In this document: positions 1 to 6,772 of the stretch, in pieces
Layout of the letters: each line of letters opens with the position of its first letter
How positions within the stretch are numbered: the stretch's first letter is position 1
Program-made: the position numbers and the translations under genes
Origin: JAZDLC01 sp043802345
GTDB lineage: Bacteria; Planctomycetota; B15-G4; JADJEK01
Assembly: GCA_043802345.1 (NCBI GenBank)
Contig: JAZDLC010000120.1
Span: forward strand, 1-16,787
DNA: 16,787 nt
Direction: 5' to 3'
The notes under the pieces: generated by a model
Seen by the model: only the letters and a program-made list of their open reading frames with translations
What the model was told of the DNA's origin: nothing
Database searches by the model: none

Positions 1-1460
1 GGAGAGGGATGGCGGGAGAGGATCAACAGGTAGAGCTGGTCCACGGCCAGCCCCGGCCGCTTCTGCTTCTGGCCCAGCATGCGTTTCAGTCGCTTGCTTT
101 CCCCGATCTTCTTCATCACGTGGCTCGAGTTCAGCAGGTGCAGCCTCTGGGGGACCGTCGGCTCATCGTTGCGCTCTGACTCGAGGCCAGTGTCCCTGGC
201 CGGCCGGCCGAACAGCTCGAGAAACGGGCTGTTGATGCTGCCGTCGGCCAGTTCGATCGCCCGGGCATTCTCCGGGATGAAGGTGAAAGGCTCAGGGATC
301 GCGCTTTGGTACTCCTCGGTAGTGTCGGTGATCTGACAGATCGCGTCGATCAGCACCTCTGCCTCCAGCGGCCGGAGCTGATAGAACGCGAGGTTCGCGA
401 GCGCCTCCGCGCGTCGCTCGGCGGGCAAGCTCTCGGCCGGGATGGAGGAGAGTTGATAGGTGCTCGAATTCAGGATCAACCGGTAGATGTGCTTCAGATC
501 GTAGTTGGCGGCCACCAGTTCCCGCTGGAGGTACGCGAGCAGGTCCGGATTCACCGCCGGGTTGTCGGCCCGGATGTCATCCGGCTCATGCACCAGGCCG
601 CGCCCCTGCAGCCAGAACCAGATCCGGTTGCAGATGTTCCGGGTGAACCAGGGATTCTCCGGCGTGATCAACCAGTCGGCGAAGACCAGCCGGGGATCCT
701 CGACCGCGCTCAGCGTGATCTCGCGACCGCCCGGAAAGGCGGCATGCTCCGGGACCGGCGAGGAAGCGTCGAACAGGACGATCTGTTCCTTCCATTCCGA
801 GGTGCCCTTGAAGCCGACGCGGGAGAAGAAGGCCGCCATGCCGGCTTGCCGATCCTCCGGCCAGCGGTCGAAGCGCGCCCCCATGAAGGTCAGCGCCACG
901 GCGGCGGCGAGGTCCACCGGCTGCTCGCCCATCACCGCGCGGTAGAAGTTCACCGGAGGAACCCGGAAGCAGCTTCCGCTGGAGGTGAGGAGCTCCCGGC
1001 AGAAGCGATCGTACGGGAGATTGCTCTGGATCGAGGCGTGCAGCCACTGGTGGTACGCCTGCACCGCGTTCGGCCAGAGGTTGATCGGGAACTCCGCCTT
1101 GACCCGGAGGAGGGTGCCCCACTTCATGGCCCAGTAGTCAGCGAACTCCTTCCGCTCCAGAAGCTGATCAATCACGCGGGCGCGCTTGCCGGGTGAGTCG
1201 TCTTCCAGGAAGGCGCGCACCTCCTCCGGCTCCGGCAGCGTCCCGATCACGTCGATGTGGACCCGCCGCAAGAAGACCGCGTCCGAACAGGGTCGGGCTG
1301 GCGGAAGGCCGAGCTGCTCGAGGCGCGAAAAGACGAAGCGATCGAGCTCGGTCTCCGGAGCGGCGGCCCGGTCGGCCTCGAAGACGTCTGTCTGCGAGAG
1401 TCCCGGGACCGACCCGGAAAGACAGGTCAGCAAAAAGGCGGCGGCCCGGAGTCTTTTCAT
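1..1460 (-). CDS. DUF1549/DUF1553 domain protein, exported, partial (C-terminus beyond left edge)
   Basis: The reading frame is open from the ATG at 1460 to the left edge, giving 486 residues of a longer protein. Residues 1-22 look like a signal peptide (MKRLRAAAFLLTCLSG, cleavage near LSQ). Residues 37-225 match the DUF1549 pattern (DRFVFSRLEQLGLPPA, RRVHIDVIGTLPEPEEV, YWAMKWGTLLR). Residues 255-480 match DUF1553 (LVFADWLITPENPWFTRNI, NRIWFWLQGRGLVHEPDDIR, DLKHIYRLILNSSTYQLSS). An AGGGGG ribosome site lies about 8 bases before the ATG. These proteins are abundant in Planctomycetota, Verrucomicrobiota and Acidobacteriota; many carry a cytochrome-like CxxCH motif and lie beside a DUF1501 gene, and their biochemical role is unknown. 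Here the CxxCH segment expected between FMGA (192-195) and RFDRW (196-200) is absent. The DUF1501 partner, if present, would lie beyond the left edge. Confidence 0.9.
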   Translation of the reverse strand, partial: MKRLRAAAFLLTCLSGSVPGLSQTDVFEADRAAAPETELDRFVFSRLEQLGLPPARPCSDAVFLRRVHIDVIGTLPEPEEVRAFLEDDSPGKRARVIDQLLERKEFADYWAMKWGTLLRVKAEFPINLWPNAVQAYHQWLHASIQSNLPYDRFCRELLTSSGSCFRVPPVNFYRAVMGEQPVDLAAAVALTFMGARFDRWPEDRQAGMAAFFSRVGFKGTSEWKEQIVLFDASSPVPEHAAFPGGREITLSAVEDPRLVFADWLITPENPWFTRNICNRIWFWLQGRGLVHEPDDIRADNPAVNPDLLAYLQRELVAANYDLKHIYRLILNSSTYQLSSIPAESLPAERRAEALANLAFYQLRPLEAEVLIDAICQITDTTEEYQSAIPEPFTFIPENARAIELADGSINSPFLELFGRPARDTGLESERNDEPTVPQRLHLLNSSHVMKKIGESKRLKRMLGQKQKRPGLAVDQLYLLILSRHPS

Positions 1461-1478
1461 CAGCGGCCCCCTGTGCGA

Positions 1479-1497
1479 GCCAGGGCAGGCGCCTGGC
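1479..1497. other. Short inverted repeat upstream of the DUF1549 gene
   Basis: GCCAGG at 1479-1484 pairs with CCTGGC at 1492-1497 across a 7-base loop. It lies between the DAHP synthase stop and the DUF1549 start, 19 bases before the DUF1549 ATG. There is no T-tract. It could be an operator or a weak terminator for the DAHP synthase transcript; six base pairs in GC-rich DNA may also be chance. Confidence 0.2.
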
Positions 1498-1596
1498 CGG
1501 TGTTTGGCCTCCTGGTCAAACCCGCGGATGGAGAAGCGGTTGCGCGGAATCCGCTCCTCCCGACCGGTCGCGGGCGGAGCAACCTCATCCGGCGTT

Positions 1597-2508
1597 TCAG
1601 CGCGGCCCCTCAGGCAGGCGCCGCGGGTCTTCAAACTGGTCGCCACCGAGCGCATGGACCTGGGCCACGAGACGGCGCAACTGGTCCGGGCGGATGCCCT
1701 GTTTCTGGTCGCACAGGATCTCACTGCGGGGGGTGGACTCACCGATGGTCTCGACGATGAGGCCGACGGCGCCCGCGGCGATCGCTGCCAGGCCGGCCGG
1801 CAGGACGAAGCGAGCGTCACCGGTGGCGTGACTCGGATCGGCGATCACCGGCAGGAAGGTCTTCCCGCGCAGGGCCGGGATCACGTTCAGGTCGAGGGTG
1901 TTCCGGGAGTACTCATCCATTGAGAAGGTGCGGATGCCCCGCTCGCAGAGGATGATGTCGAGGTTCCCCTGAAGGGCGATGTACTCGGCCGAGCCGAGCC
2001 ACTCTTCCAGGGTGGCGCTGAAGCCGCGTTTGAGCAGCACCGGCTTGCCGGCCTTGCCGACTTCGATCAGCAGTGGGTAGTTCTGCATGCTGCGCGAACC
2101 GATCTGCAGCACATCGGCATAGCGGGCCACCATTTCCACGAGGCGCGGGTCCATGACCTCGGTGACCACCGGCAGGCCGGTGCGCTCCCGGGCCTCGGCC
2201 AGGATCTCCAGGCCCTTCTCGCCCAGGCCCTGAAAACAGTGCGGGTTGGTCCGTGGTTTGAAGGCCCCGCCGCGCAGCATGTCGGCGCCGGCGGCGAGGA
2301 CCTGGTCAGCAATTTCCAGGGTCTGCTCTCGCGACTCCACGGCGCAGGGCCCGGCGATCATGACCGGGCGGTTCCCCCCGACACTCACCGAGCCAACTCG
2401 TACCGGGCGCGTCCTCAGGCAGTCCTTCCATTCCGGACTGTTGGCACGCTCCACCAGAAGTTTGTTCGAAGTTCCGCTCATGGTGACGTCCGTGGGCTCG
2501 GAGGTCAT
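1597..2508 (-). CDS. aroF: 3-deoxy-7-phosphoheptulonate (DAHP) synthase, beta/KDPS-like class
   Basis: This 303-residue cytoplasmic enzyme is predicted to condense phosphoenolpyruvate with erythrose 4-phosphate, the first step of the shikimate pathway. Family motifs are clear: AGPCAVES (52-59), LRGGAFKPRT (78-87), QIGSRSMQN (135-143), LLKRGFSATLEEWL (158-171), ERGIRTF (189-195), NTLDLNVIP (203-211) and IADPSHATG (222-230). The expected metal ligands are present: Cys55, His227, Glu253 and Asp267. The usual EVHPxPxxALSDG loop is replaced by ETIGESTPRSEILCDQ, three residues longer between the Glu and Asp ligands. The N-terminus before the barrel is short (about 45 residues), so the ACT-like regulatory domain of the Thermotoga-type enzyme appears to be missing and feedback control may differ. 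GGAG lies 6 bases before the ATG. The symbol aroF follows common naming for this class; it could equally be called aroG or aroA. Confidence 0.92.
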   Translation of the reverse strand: MTSEPTDVTMSGTSNKLLVERANSPEWKDCLRTRPVRVGSVSVGGNRPVMIAGPCAVESREQTLEIADQVLAAGADMLRGGAFKPRTNPHCFQGLGEKGLEILAEARERTGLPVVTEVMDPRLVEMVARYADVLQIGSRSMQNYPLLIEVGKAGKPVLLKRGFSATLEEWLGSAEYIALQGNLDIILCERGIRTFSMDEYSRNTLDLNVIPALRGKTFLPVIADPSHATGDARFVLPAGLAAIAAGAVGLIVETIGESTPRSEILCDQKQGIRPDQLRRLVAQVHALGGDQFEDPRRLPEGPR

Positions 2509-2752
2509 GTCGTCTCCATTCCGCAGTCTATCGAATCCGGCACGATCGATCGTTCCTCTATAGACAGATCAATCAGAGAGTAGAGCACCCGCTTGGAACC
2601 GCCGGGGGGCGAGGATGTGCCGCCGGAAACTGGAGGTTCGGCCGGATTCTGATTCCGGCGGGAGGGACTGCTGGAAGCTGTGCCCGGGGGAGCCGGCCCC
2701 ATGCGGAGGGCTCGCCACCGCTCCGTGGCGGCGGATTGCGGGGTGTGCGTCC
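2509..2752. other. Intergenic region between DAHP synthase and Rrf2 genes
   Basis: This 244-base gap holds no convincing gene. It contains two small hairpins (2641-2659: GCCGGA/TCCGGC; 2713-2730: CGCCAC/GTGGCG). Near the DAHP synthase start it is more AT-rich (2530-2580), with the alternating palindrome CGATCGATCG, which is a plausible place for the promoter of that gene. I cannot assign a defined -35/-10 pair. Confidence 0.4.
2713..2730 (-). terminator. Candidate hairpin after the Rrf2 gene
   Basis: CGCCAC (2713-2718) and GTGGCG (2725-2730) form a 6-bp stem with a 6-base loop, 22 bases past the Rrf2 stop codon on the minus strand. No run of T follows, so it is at best a weak intrinsic terminator or an mRNA end-protecting hairpin. 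Confidence 0.2.
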
Positions 2753-3250
2753 CTACTCGACCGCCGTCTCTTGAGCGGGCGTAGCCTCTGCCAGCCGCTC
2801 GGGAAGCTCAAGGGGAGCCTTGACGCCGAACATCTTCTGCGCCAGAGATCCGACGTCTTCCGAGGCCAGGAATTCGAAGAAGGTGCGCTGGGCCTGATTG
2901 ATGACCGAATTGACCCCACAGGTCGCCTGGTTGGAGCACCCTCCCGTCGAGAGCAGGCAGCACTCCTCGAGCTGGTCTCCGTCCGTGGCCGCGACGATGT
3001 CCAGAATACGGATTTCCCCCGGTGCGCGGGCCAGCGAGTAACCGCCCTTTCGACCCAGGGTCGATTGCACAATCCCTGCCCTGGAAAGGTCTTGGAAGAC
3101 CCGGGCGATGTACCCCGGCGACAGCGAGAGCTTGTTGGAGTACCCACTCAGGTACTGCAGGATCTCCTTGAAGGAGAGCGGGCCGCGTCCATGGTAATAG
3201 GCCAGGAAGCCCACCCCGTGCAGCGCGTAGCGAGCGCGTTTCGAGATCAT
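2753..3250 (-). CDS. Rrf2-family transcriptional regulator with probable Fe-S cluster
   Basis: The 165-residue protein has the Rrf2/IscR/NsrR layout. The N-terminal winged helix (about 1-80) includes MISKRARYALHG, LSPGYIARVFQDLSRAGIV and the wing GRKGGYSLAR. A cysteine segment at residues 97-111 (Cys97, Cys98, Cys105, Cys111) lies where IscR and NsrR bind their [2Fe-2S] or [4Fe-4S] cluster. IscR has Cys92/98/104 with 6-residue steps; here the steps from Cys98 are 7 and 6. Such proteins sense iron, nitric oxide or redox state and repress or activate nearby genes. A GGGAGA ribosome site lies 9 bases before the ATG. Its target cannot be read from context: neighbours are DAHP synthase downstream and a hydrolase remnant upstream. 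Family assignment is firm; the cluster is inferred from the cysteines. Confidence 0.9.
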   Translation of the reverse strand: MISKRARYALHGVGFLAYYHGRGPLSFKEILQYLSGYSNKLSLSPGYIARVFQDLSRAGIVQSTLGRKGGYSLARAPGEIRILDIVAATDGDQLEECCLLSTGGCSNQATCGVNSVINQAQRTFFEFLASEDVGSLAQKMFGVKAPLELPERLAEATPAQETAVE

Positions 3251-3553
3251 CAGTCCGTTCTCCCGGCAGTATTTGCCACCAGACCGCTCAATAACTTGCC
3301 ACGCCGAGCCTTGGCGACGTGCGCGGAACCTGCCGAAGCAAGCCAGCCCGGCGGATCAGAACCACCGGGTGCCGACCGGGGAAGGTGGCCCGAGCGTGGG
3401 GGCACCCTCCCGGAGAAGCTCCGACAAGGAATAGCCTCTTTCTGGCGGATCGCCCGCTCGAAGGTTCCCTACCCCGGGAATGAAGGCAAGCCGCCGGGAA
3501 GAAAGAGGCAGGTCGCCAGCCTGACGACACCCAAGCCGTCTTGCCGGAAAACG
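3251..3553. other. Non-coding stretch between Rrf2 gene and hydrolase remnant
   Basis: No believable gene is present in these 303 bases. The notable content is an imperfect inverted repeat at 3435-3508 (listed separately) and, presumably, the Rrf2 promoter in the AT-richer part near 3265-3295. No clear -35/-10 pair could be fixed. Confidence 0.5.
3435..3508. repeat. Imperfect inverted repeat with inner hairpin
   Basis: The left arm CCTCTTTCTGGCGG (3435-3448) is complementary to CCGCC plus AGAAAGAGG in the right arm (3491-3508), interrupted by four extra bases GGGA at 3496-3499. Inside the 42-base loop a second small stem TTCCC/GGGAA occurs near 3464-3480. The element sits 46 bases past the stop of the hydrolase remnant. 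It could be a structured transcript end or a decayed mobile-element end. Confidence 0.4.
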
Positions 3554-4033
3554 TCATTCCTTGCGCAGGGAGCGGAAGACGATCTCCGTGAACTGGGCCG
3601 GTGAGAAGGCGTGGCGGCCCCAGACCTCGTCCAGGCCGGCCGTGGGACGGTCCGCCAGGATGCTCTCGAGGTCCTTCCCGTCCGCGATTTCTCGCGAAAT
3701 GATGTCCCGAAAGGAGTGGAGCATGGCCAGGTAGCTCTCCATTCCCGCCCGGTCGATGAAGGGGTAGCCGTGGATGAACAGGATGTCCCCCGCGTGGATG
3801 ACGTTCGCCTTCTTGAACAGGACGGCCGCGTCGCCCTCGGTGTGAGCGTTCGCGAGGTGGAGAACCGTCACTTCCTCATCGTTCAGGTGGAACGTGATCT
3901 GCTGGCGGAACGTGATTGTGGGGAGGGCCTTCGCCGGTGAAGCAGGAACGTCCCGCTCGATGATTCCGATGTGGCGGTCCTCGGCCAGGGGGATCCAGGG
4001 GTATCCGCGCGGCAGGTAGCCGTGGGTGTACAT
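3554..4033 (-). pseudogene. Remnant of an MBL-fold metallo-hydrolase
   Basis: The 159-residue frame matches the middle and C-terminal parts of periplasmic-type metallo-beta-lactamase-fold hydrolases: RHIGIIERDVPASP, ALPTITFRQQITFHLNDEEV, LANAHTEGDAAVLFKKANVIHAGD, FIHGYPFID, then DLESILADRPTAGLDEVW and AQFTEIVFRSL at the end. Zinc ligands His64 (AHTEGD) and Asp83 (HAGD) remain. The N-terminal part with HxHxDH is missing: upstream the frame closes at a TGA 18 codons before the ATG, and no such motif is seen in the other frames up to 4140. The segment that normally carries PGHG between YPFID and the SYLAML helix is also gone, an in-frame loss of roughly 35 residues judged from family memory. No good ribosome site precedes the ATG. 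It is most likely a decayed gene, though a short expressed protein without metal hydrolase activity cannot be excluded. Confidence 0.65.
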
Positions 4034-4143
4034 GACGAGGCCGCGGTTCGTTGGCTTTCGGCCCTCCCGGTTGATCGCGAGCCGTCAGGCCGCCCCGAAA
4101 ACACCGCAGCGGAGCCTTCTTCCTGTGTTCGCATCACCTGGAA

Positions 4144-4153
4144 CTGCTAAAAG
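4144..4153 (+). promoter_or_regulatory. Possible extended -10 for the tup operon
   Basis: CTGCTAAAAG at 4144-4153 resembles an extended -10 (TGnTAnAAT-like, four of six core bases). It is 54 bases before the tupB start. No convincing -35 is found 16-18 bases upstream. No molybdenum-cofactor riboswitch fold was recognised in 4034-4201. Confidence 0.22.
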
Positions 4154-4175
4154 CGACACGATCCACCCGGAGACC

Positions 4176-4205
4176 ATGAACATCTTCCCAGGAAGTCTGG
4201 ATTGA
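4176..4205 (+). CDS. Possible 9-codon leader peptide overlapping tupB start
   Basis: ATG at 4176 opens a short frame reading MNIFPGSLD, ending at TGA 4203-4205. A GGAG sits at 4169-4172, three bases before the ATG, which is close but usable. The stop codon overlaps the TTG start codon of tupB (4202-4204), and the tupB ribosome site lies inside the leader. This arrangement would let leader translation influence tupB initiation. It may also be chance, because any short frame can arise here. Confidence 0.25.
   Translation: MNIFPGSLD
4190..4195 (+). promoter_or_regulatory. Ribosome binding site deciding the TTG start of tupB
   Basis: AGGAAG lies 6 bases before the TTG at 4202. The only nearby upstream ATG (4176) is in another frame, so this site supports TTG initiation. 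Confidence 0.6.
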
Positions 4206-4933
4206 ACGAACTGGCCGATGCCTGCCGGCGGGCGCTCTCCCTGATCCTGACCGCGGATCCTGATCTGGTGGAGATCGTGCTGTTGTCGCTCCGGACCAGC
4301 CTGAGCGCGGTCCTGATCGCGGCCCTGCTCGGCCTGCCGCTCGGCGCCTCACTCGCGCTGTTCCGGTTTCCCGGCCGGCGGGTGCTGACGGTTCTGGTCA
4401 GCGCGTTGATGGGCCTGCCGCCGGTGGTGGTCGGCCTGCTGCTGTATCTGATCCTGTCCCGCTCAGGGCCGTTCGGCGTGCTGGAGCTGCTGTTCACGCC
4501 GACCGCCATGATCGTGGCGCAGACCCTGCTGGTGCTGCCGATCATCGCCGCCCTGACCCGTCAGGTGGTGGAGGATCTGCTCGGGGAGTATCACGAACTG
4601 TTCCTGTCGCTGGGTGTCTCGCGCCGGCGGGCACTGGTCACGCTGCTCTACGACGGGCGCTTCCGGCTCGTTCCGGTGCTGCTGGCCGGGCTCGGGCGCG
4701 CCATCTCGGAGGTCGGCGCGGTGATGATCGTGGGCGGCAACATCGACCACGCGACCCGCGTCATGACGACCGCCATCGCCCTGGAGACCTCCCGCGGAGA
4801 TCTGTCGCTCGCGCTCGGGCTGGGAATCGTGCTGCTCCTGCTGACCCTGGTGATCAATGCGATCGTGTTTCTGGTGCGGGAGGTGTCCGATCGCCAGAGG
4901 ATCCGGACCGCGCCGCTCGGGGGTGAGCGATGA
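4202..4933 (+). CDS. tupB: Tungstate ABC transporter permease
   Basis: The 243-residue inner-membrane protein is the permease of a tungstate importer. Hydrophobic segments lie near residues 22-52, 60-86, 100-120, 157-178 and 203-226, the usual count for this family. The cytoplasmic EAA-type coupling loop is EYHELFLSLGVSRRRA (129-144), contacting the ATPase. The GLPPVVVGLLLYLILSRSGPFG stretch and the AISEVGAVMIVGGNI segment (167-181) are characteristic of TupB rather than ModB or CysT. Translation starts at TTG with AGGAAG 6 bases upstream. It overlaps tupC by four bases (ATGA), indicating coupled translation. Imported tungstate would serve tungsten enzymes such as aldehyde oxidoreductases or formate dehydrogenases encoded elsewhere. 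Confidence rests mainly on the neighbouring TupA-type binding protein. Confidence 0.92.
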   Translation: MNELADACRRALSLILTADPDLVEIVLLSLRTSLSAVLIAALLGLPLGASLALFRFPGRRVLTVLVSALMGLPPVVVGLLLYLILSRSGPFGVLELLFTPTAMIVAQTLLVLPIIAALTRQVVEDLLGEYHELFLSLGVSRRRALVTLLYDGRFRLVPVLLAGLGRAISEVGAVMIVGGNIDHATRVMTTAIALETSRGDLSLALGLGIVLLLLTLVINAIVFLVREVSDRQRIRTAPLGGER

Positions 4934-5637
4934 GCGCGCCCTGGCTGCGGGTAGAGCATCTGTCGTACGCCGTGGGCGGCCGGATGCTGATCGACGACCT
5001 CGATCTGGTCTTCTGCTCCGACAAGATCACGGTGCTGCTTGGGCCGAACGGCGCGGGCAAGAGCCTGACGCTCCGGCTTCTGCATGGGTTGCTCGGGCCC
5101 ACCACCGGCCGGGTGACCTGGCCTGGCGACCGCCGGATCCGGAACCGGCAGGCGTTCGTCTTTCAGCGCCCGGTGCTCCTGCGCTGCTCGGTCAGGGCGA
5201 ACGTGGAGTTCGCACTTGCCTGCCGCCAGGTCAGGAGACCCCAGCGGAAGGTCCGCGCCACGCAGGCGCTGGAACGGGTGGGACTGCTGGAGCAGGCCGA
5301 CCAGCCCGCCCGCACGCTCTCGGTGGGAGAGCAGCAGCGGCTGGCGCTGGCAAGGAGCTGGGCGCTCGATCCGGACGTGATCTTCCTCGATGAGCCGACC
5401 GCCAGCCTCGACCCGGCCGCCGTGGGACAGGTGGAAGAGATCATCCAGGCGATCTGTGATGGGGGCGCCCGGGTGGTCATGGCGACCCACGATCTCCAGC
5501 AGGCCCGGCGCCTGGCCAGGGAGATCTGTTTCCTGCACCGGGGCCGGCTGATCGAGAGCTCTGGTTCCGACGTATTCTTCAACGAGCCCCGCACCGCCGA
5601 GGCCGCCGCTTTCCTTCGTTCAGAACTGTTCTGGTAG
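4930..5637 (+). CDS. tupC: Tungstate ABC transporter ATP-binding protein
   Basis: The 235-residue ATPase energises the TupB permease at the inner face of the membrane. Motifs in order: Walker A GPNGAGKS (38-45), Q-loop FQRP (Gln79), ABC signature LSVGEQQ (130-136), Walker B VIFLDEP (150-156, catalytic Glu155) and switch His187 in ATHD. The third signature position is Val rather than the usual Gly. The ATG overlaps the tupB stop (ATGA), and tupA begins six bases after its stop, so the three genes form one operon. It lacks the C-terminal molybdate-binding (TOBE) extension of ModC, consistent with its 235-residue length and with TupC. Confidence 0.92.
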   Translation: MSAPWLRVEHLSYAVGGRMLIDDLDLVFCSDKITVLLGPNGAGKSLTLRLLHGLLGPTTGRVTWPGDRRIRNRQAFVFQRPVLLRCSVRANVEFALACRQVRRPQRKVRATQALERVGLLEQADQPARTLSVGEQQRLALARSWALDPDVIFLDEPTASLDPAAVGQVEEIIQAICDGGARVVMATHDLQQARRLAREICFLHRGRLIESSGSDVFFNEPRTAEAAAFLRSELFW

Positions 5638-5643
5638 ACCGTC

Positions 5644-6465
5644 ATGCTCTCATCGAGAATCGCCCTCCTTTCCTTCCTGCTGCTGCCGGCCGGCGGTTGC
5701 TCCGACGACTCGCCCGAGGGGACGCGCGGCATCACCCTCGCCTCGACCACGAGCACCGAGAACTCAGGGCTTCTGGGTGACCTGCTGCCGAAGTTCACTG
5801 CGCAGACCGGGATCGAAGTGCGGGTCGTGGCGGTGGGCACGGGCAAGGCCATGAAGCTGGGGGAAAATGGGGATGTTGATCTGGTGCTGGTGCACCACCG
5901 GGCCTCCGAGGACCAGTTCCTGGCCGAGGGGTACGGGTCGTTGCGCAAGGACGTCATGTACAACGACTTCCTGATCGTCGGCCCGGAAGCGGATACGGCG
6001 GGGATCCGGGGCCAAAACGACGTAGTCGCGGCGATGAAGCAAATCGCCGCGGCGCAGGCCCCGTTCGCCTCGAGAGGGGACGACAGCGGCACGCACAAGA
6101 AGGAACTCGAACTGTGGGCCGCCGCCGGGATCGCGCCGGAATCTGGTGGCGAGAATTGGTACCGCTCGACCGGCTCGGGCATGGGAGCGACCCTCAATCT
6201 GGCCGCGGAGCTGGAAGCGTACGCGCTAACCGACCGGGGCACCTGGCTCAGCTTCCTGAACCGGCGGACGCTGGTGCCGCTGTCCGAGGGGGACGCGCTG
6301 CTCAAGAACCCGTACGGCATCCTGCTGGTCAATCCGGAGAAGCATCCCCACGTGCATGAGGCGGAAGCGCGCAAGCTGATCGACTGGATCACGTCTGATG
6401 AGGGGCGGCAGGAGATCGCCGGCTTCCGGATCAGCGGCGAACAGTTGTTCTTCCCAACGAAGTGA
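5644..6465 (+). CDS. tupA: Tungstate-binding lipoprotein
   Basis: The 273-residue protein is the substrate-binding component of the importer. Its N-terminus is a lipoprotein signal with lipobox PAGGC, Cys19 being the lipid-attachment site. The mature protein opens with GITLASTTSTENSGLL (29-44); the TTST residues match the oxyanion-binding loop of TupA proteins. Further family segments are VAVGTGKAMKLGENGDVDLVLVH, MYNDFLIVGP, SRGDDSGTHKKELELW, TGSGMGATLNLAAE, YALTDRGTWL and NPYGILLVNP. The start is six bases after the tupC stop without a strong ribosome site, suggesting translational coupling. TupA binds tungstate with far higher affinity than molybdate in characterised relatives; selectivity here is inferred from homology. 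Confidence 0.93.
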   Translation: MLSSRIALLSFLLLPAGGCSDDSPEGTRGITLASTTSTENSGLLGDLLPKFTAQTGIEVRVVAVGTGKAMKLGENGDVDLVLVHHRASEDQFLAEGYGSLRKDVMYNDFLIVGPEADTAGIRGQNDVVAAMKQIAAAQAPFASRGDDSGTHKKELELWAAAGIAPESGGENWYRSTGSGMGATLNLAAELEAYALTDRGTWLSFLNRRTLVPLSEGDALLKNPYGILLVNPEKHPHVHEAEARKLIDWITSDEGRQEIAGFRISGEQLFFPTK

Positions 6466-6772
6466 ATGCTGGACCGCCAAGGAAACCAGGAAGCCAGGAA
6501 GCGGATTGCTGCTGGTGCGAGGGGCCTTCCAACAGACCAGCGCGTGCCCTTCGCGGTTCCTGCATTCTTACCTTCCTGCCTTCCTTGGCGCGATCCTCGC
6601 GCGGTCCCATCTGGCAGCCCGTCGAAAAACCGGGTGATGCACAGGCGGGATGATCGTGGTCGAGATCAAGGCGCACAGGACGCGGCGTATTGGTGGATAC
6701 GGTGAGTTCTGTGCAACGCCGAGATCGGCCGCGAGGGCCCGTCTGGGCGTTGCACCGTTTTTCGACGGGCTG
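6466..6772. other. Non-coding, repeat-rich region between convergent tupA and thymidylate synthase genes
   Basis: These 307 bases hold no believable gene; short frames in all phases lack ribosome sites and family motifs. The stretch is filled by an imperfect inverted repeat (6475-6590) and a MITE-like element (about 6608-6779), both listed separately. Transcripts from both sides must end here. Confidence 0.7.
6475..6590. repeat. Imperfect inverted repeat downstream of tupA
   Basis: CGCCAAGGAA (6475-6484) is perfectly complementary to TTCCTTGGCG (6581-6590). After two mismatched bases, CAGGAAG (6487-6493) pairs with CTTCCTG (6572-6578). The arms also contain tandem CCAGGAAG units. The left arm begins ten bases after the tupA stop. 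It may act as a terminator/mRNA-stabilising structure or be a short intergenic repeat. Confidence 0.5.

Noticed and set aside
306..1196. 296-codon plus-strand frame opposite the DUF1549 gene
   Set aside because: The opposite strand gives a full DUF1549/DUF1553 match that runs off the window edge; this one has no recognisable content.
4034..4201. Molybdenum/tungsten cofactor riboswitch before the tup operon
   Set aside because: The 168-base region shows no recognisable conserved stem set; only a weak extended -10 and a short leader frame were seen.
5163..6392. 409-codon minus-strand frame across tupC and tupA
   Set aside because: It lies fully opposite two clear TupC/TupA genes, is Ser/Arg-rich and has no family motif.
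4202..6465. Reading the ABC operon as molybdate, sulfate or phosphate uptake
   Set aside because: The binding protein has the TupA ASTTSTENSGLL opening and TupA internal motifs, and the ATPase lacks a ModC C-terminal extension.
6466..6772. Small genes (60-80 codons) in the tupA to thymidylate synthase gap
   Set aside because: They run through inverted repeats, lack ribosome sites and carry no family motif.
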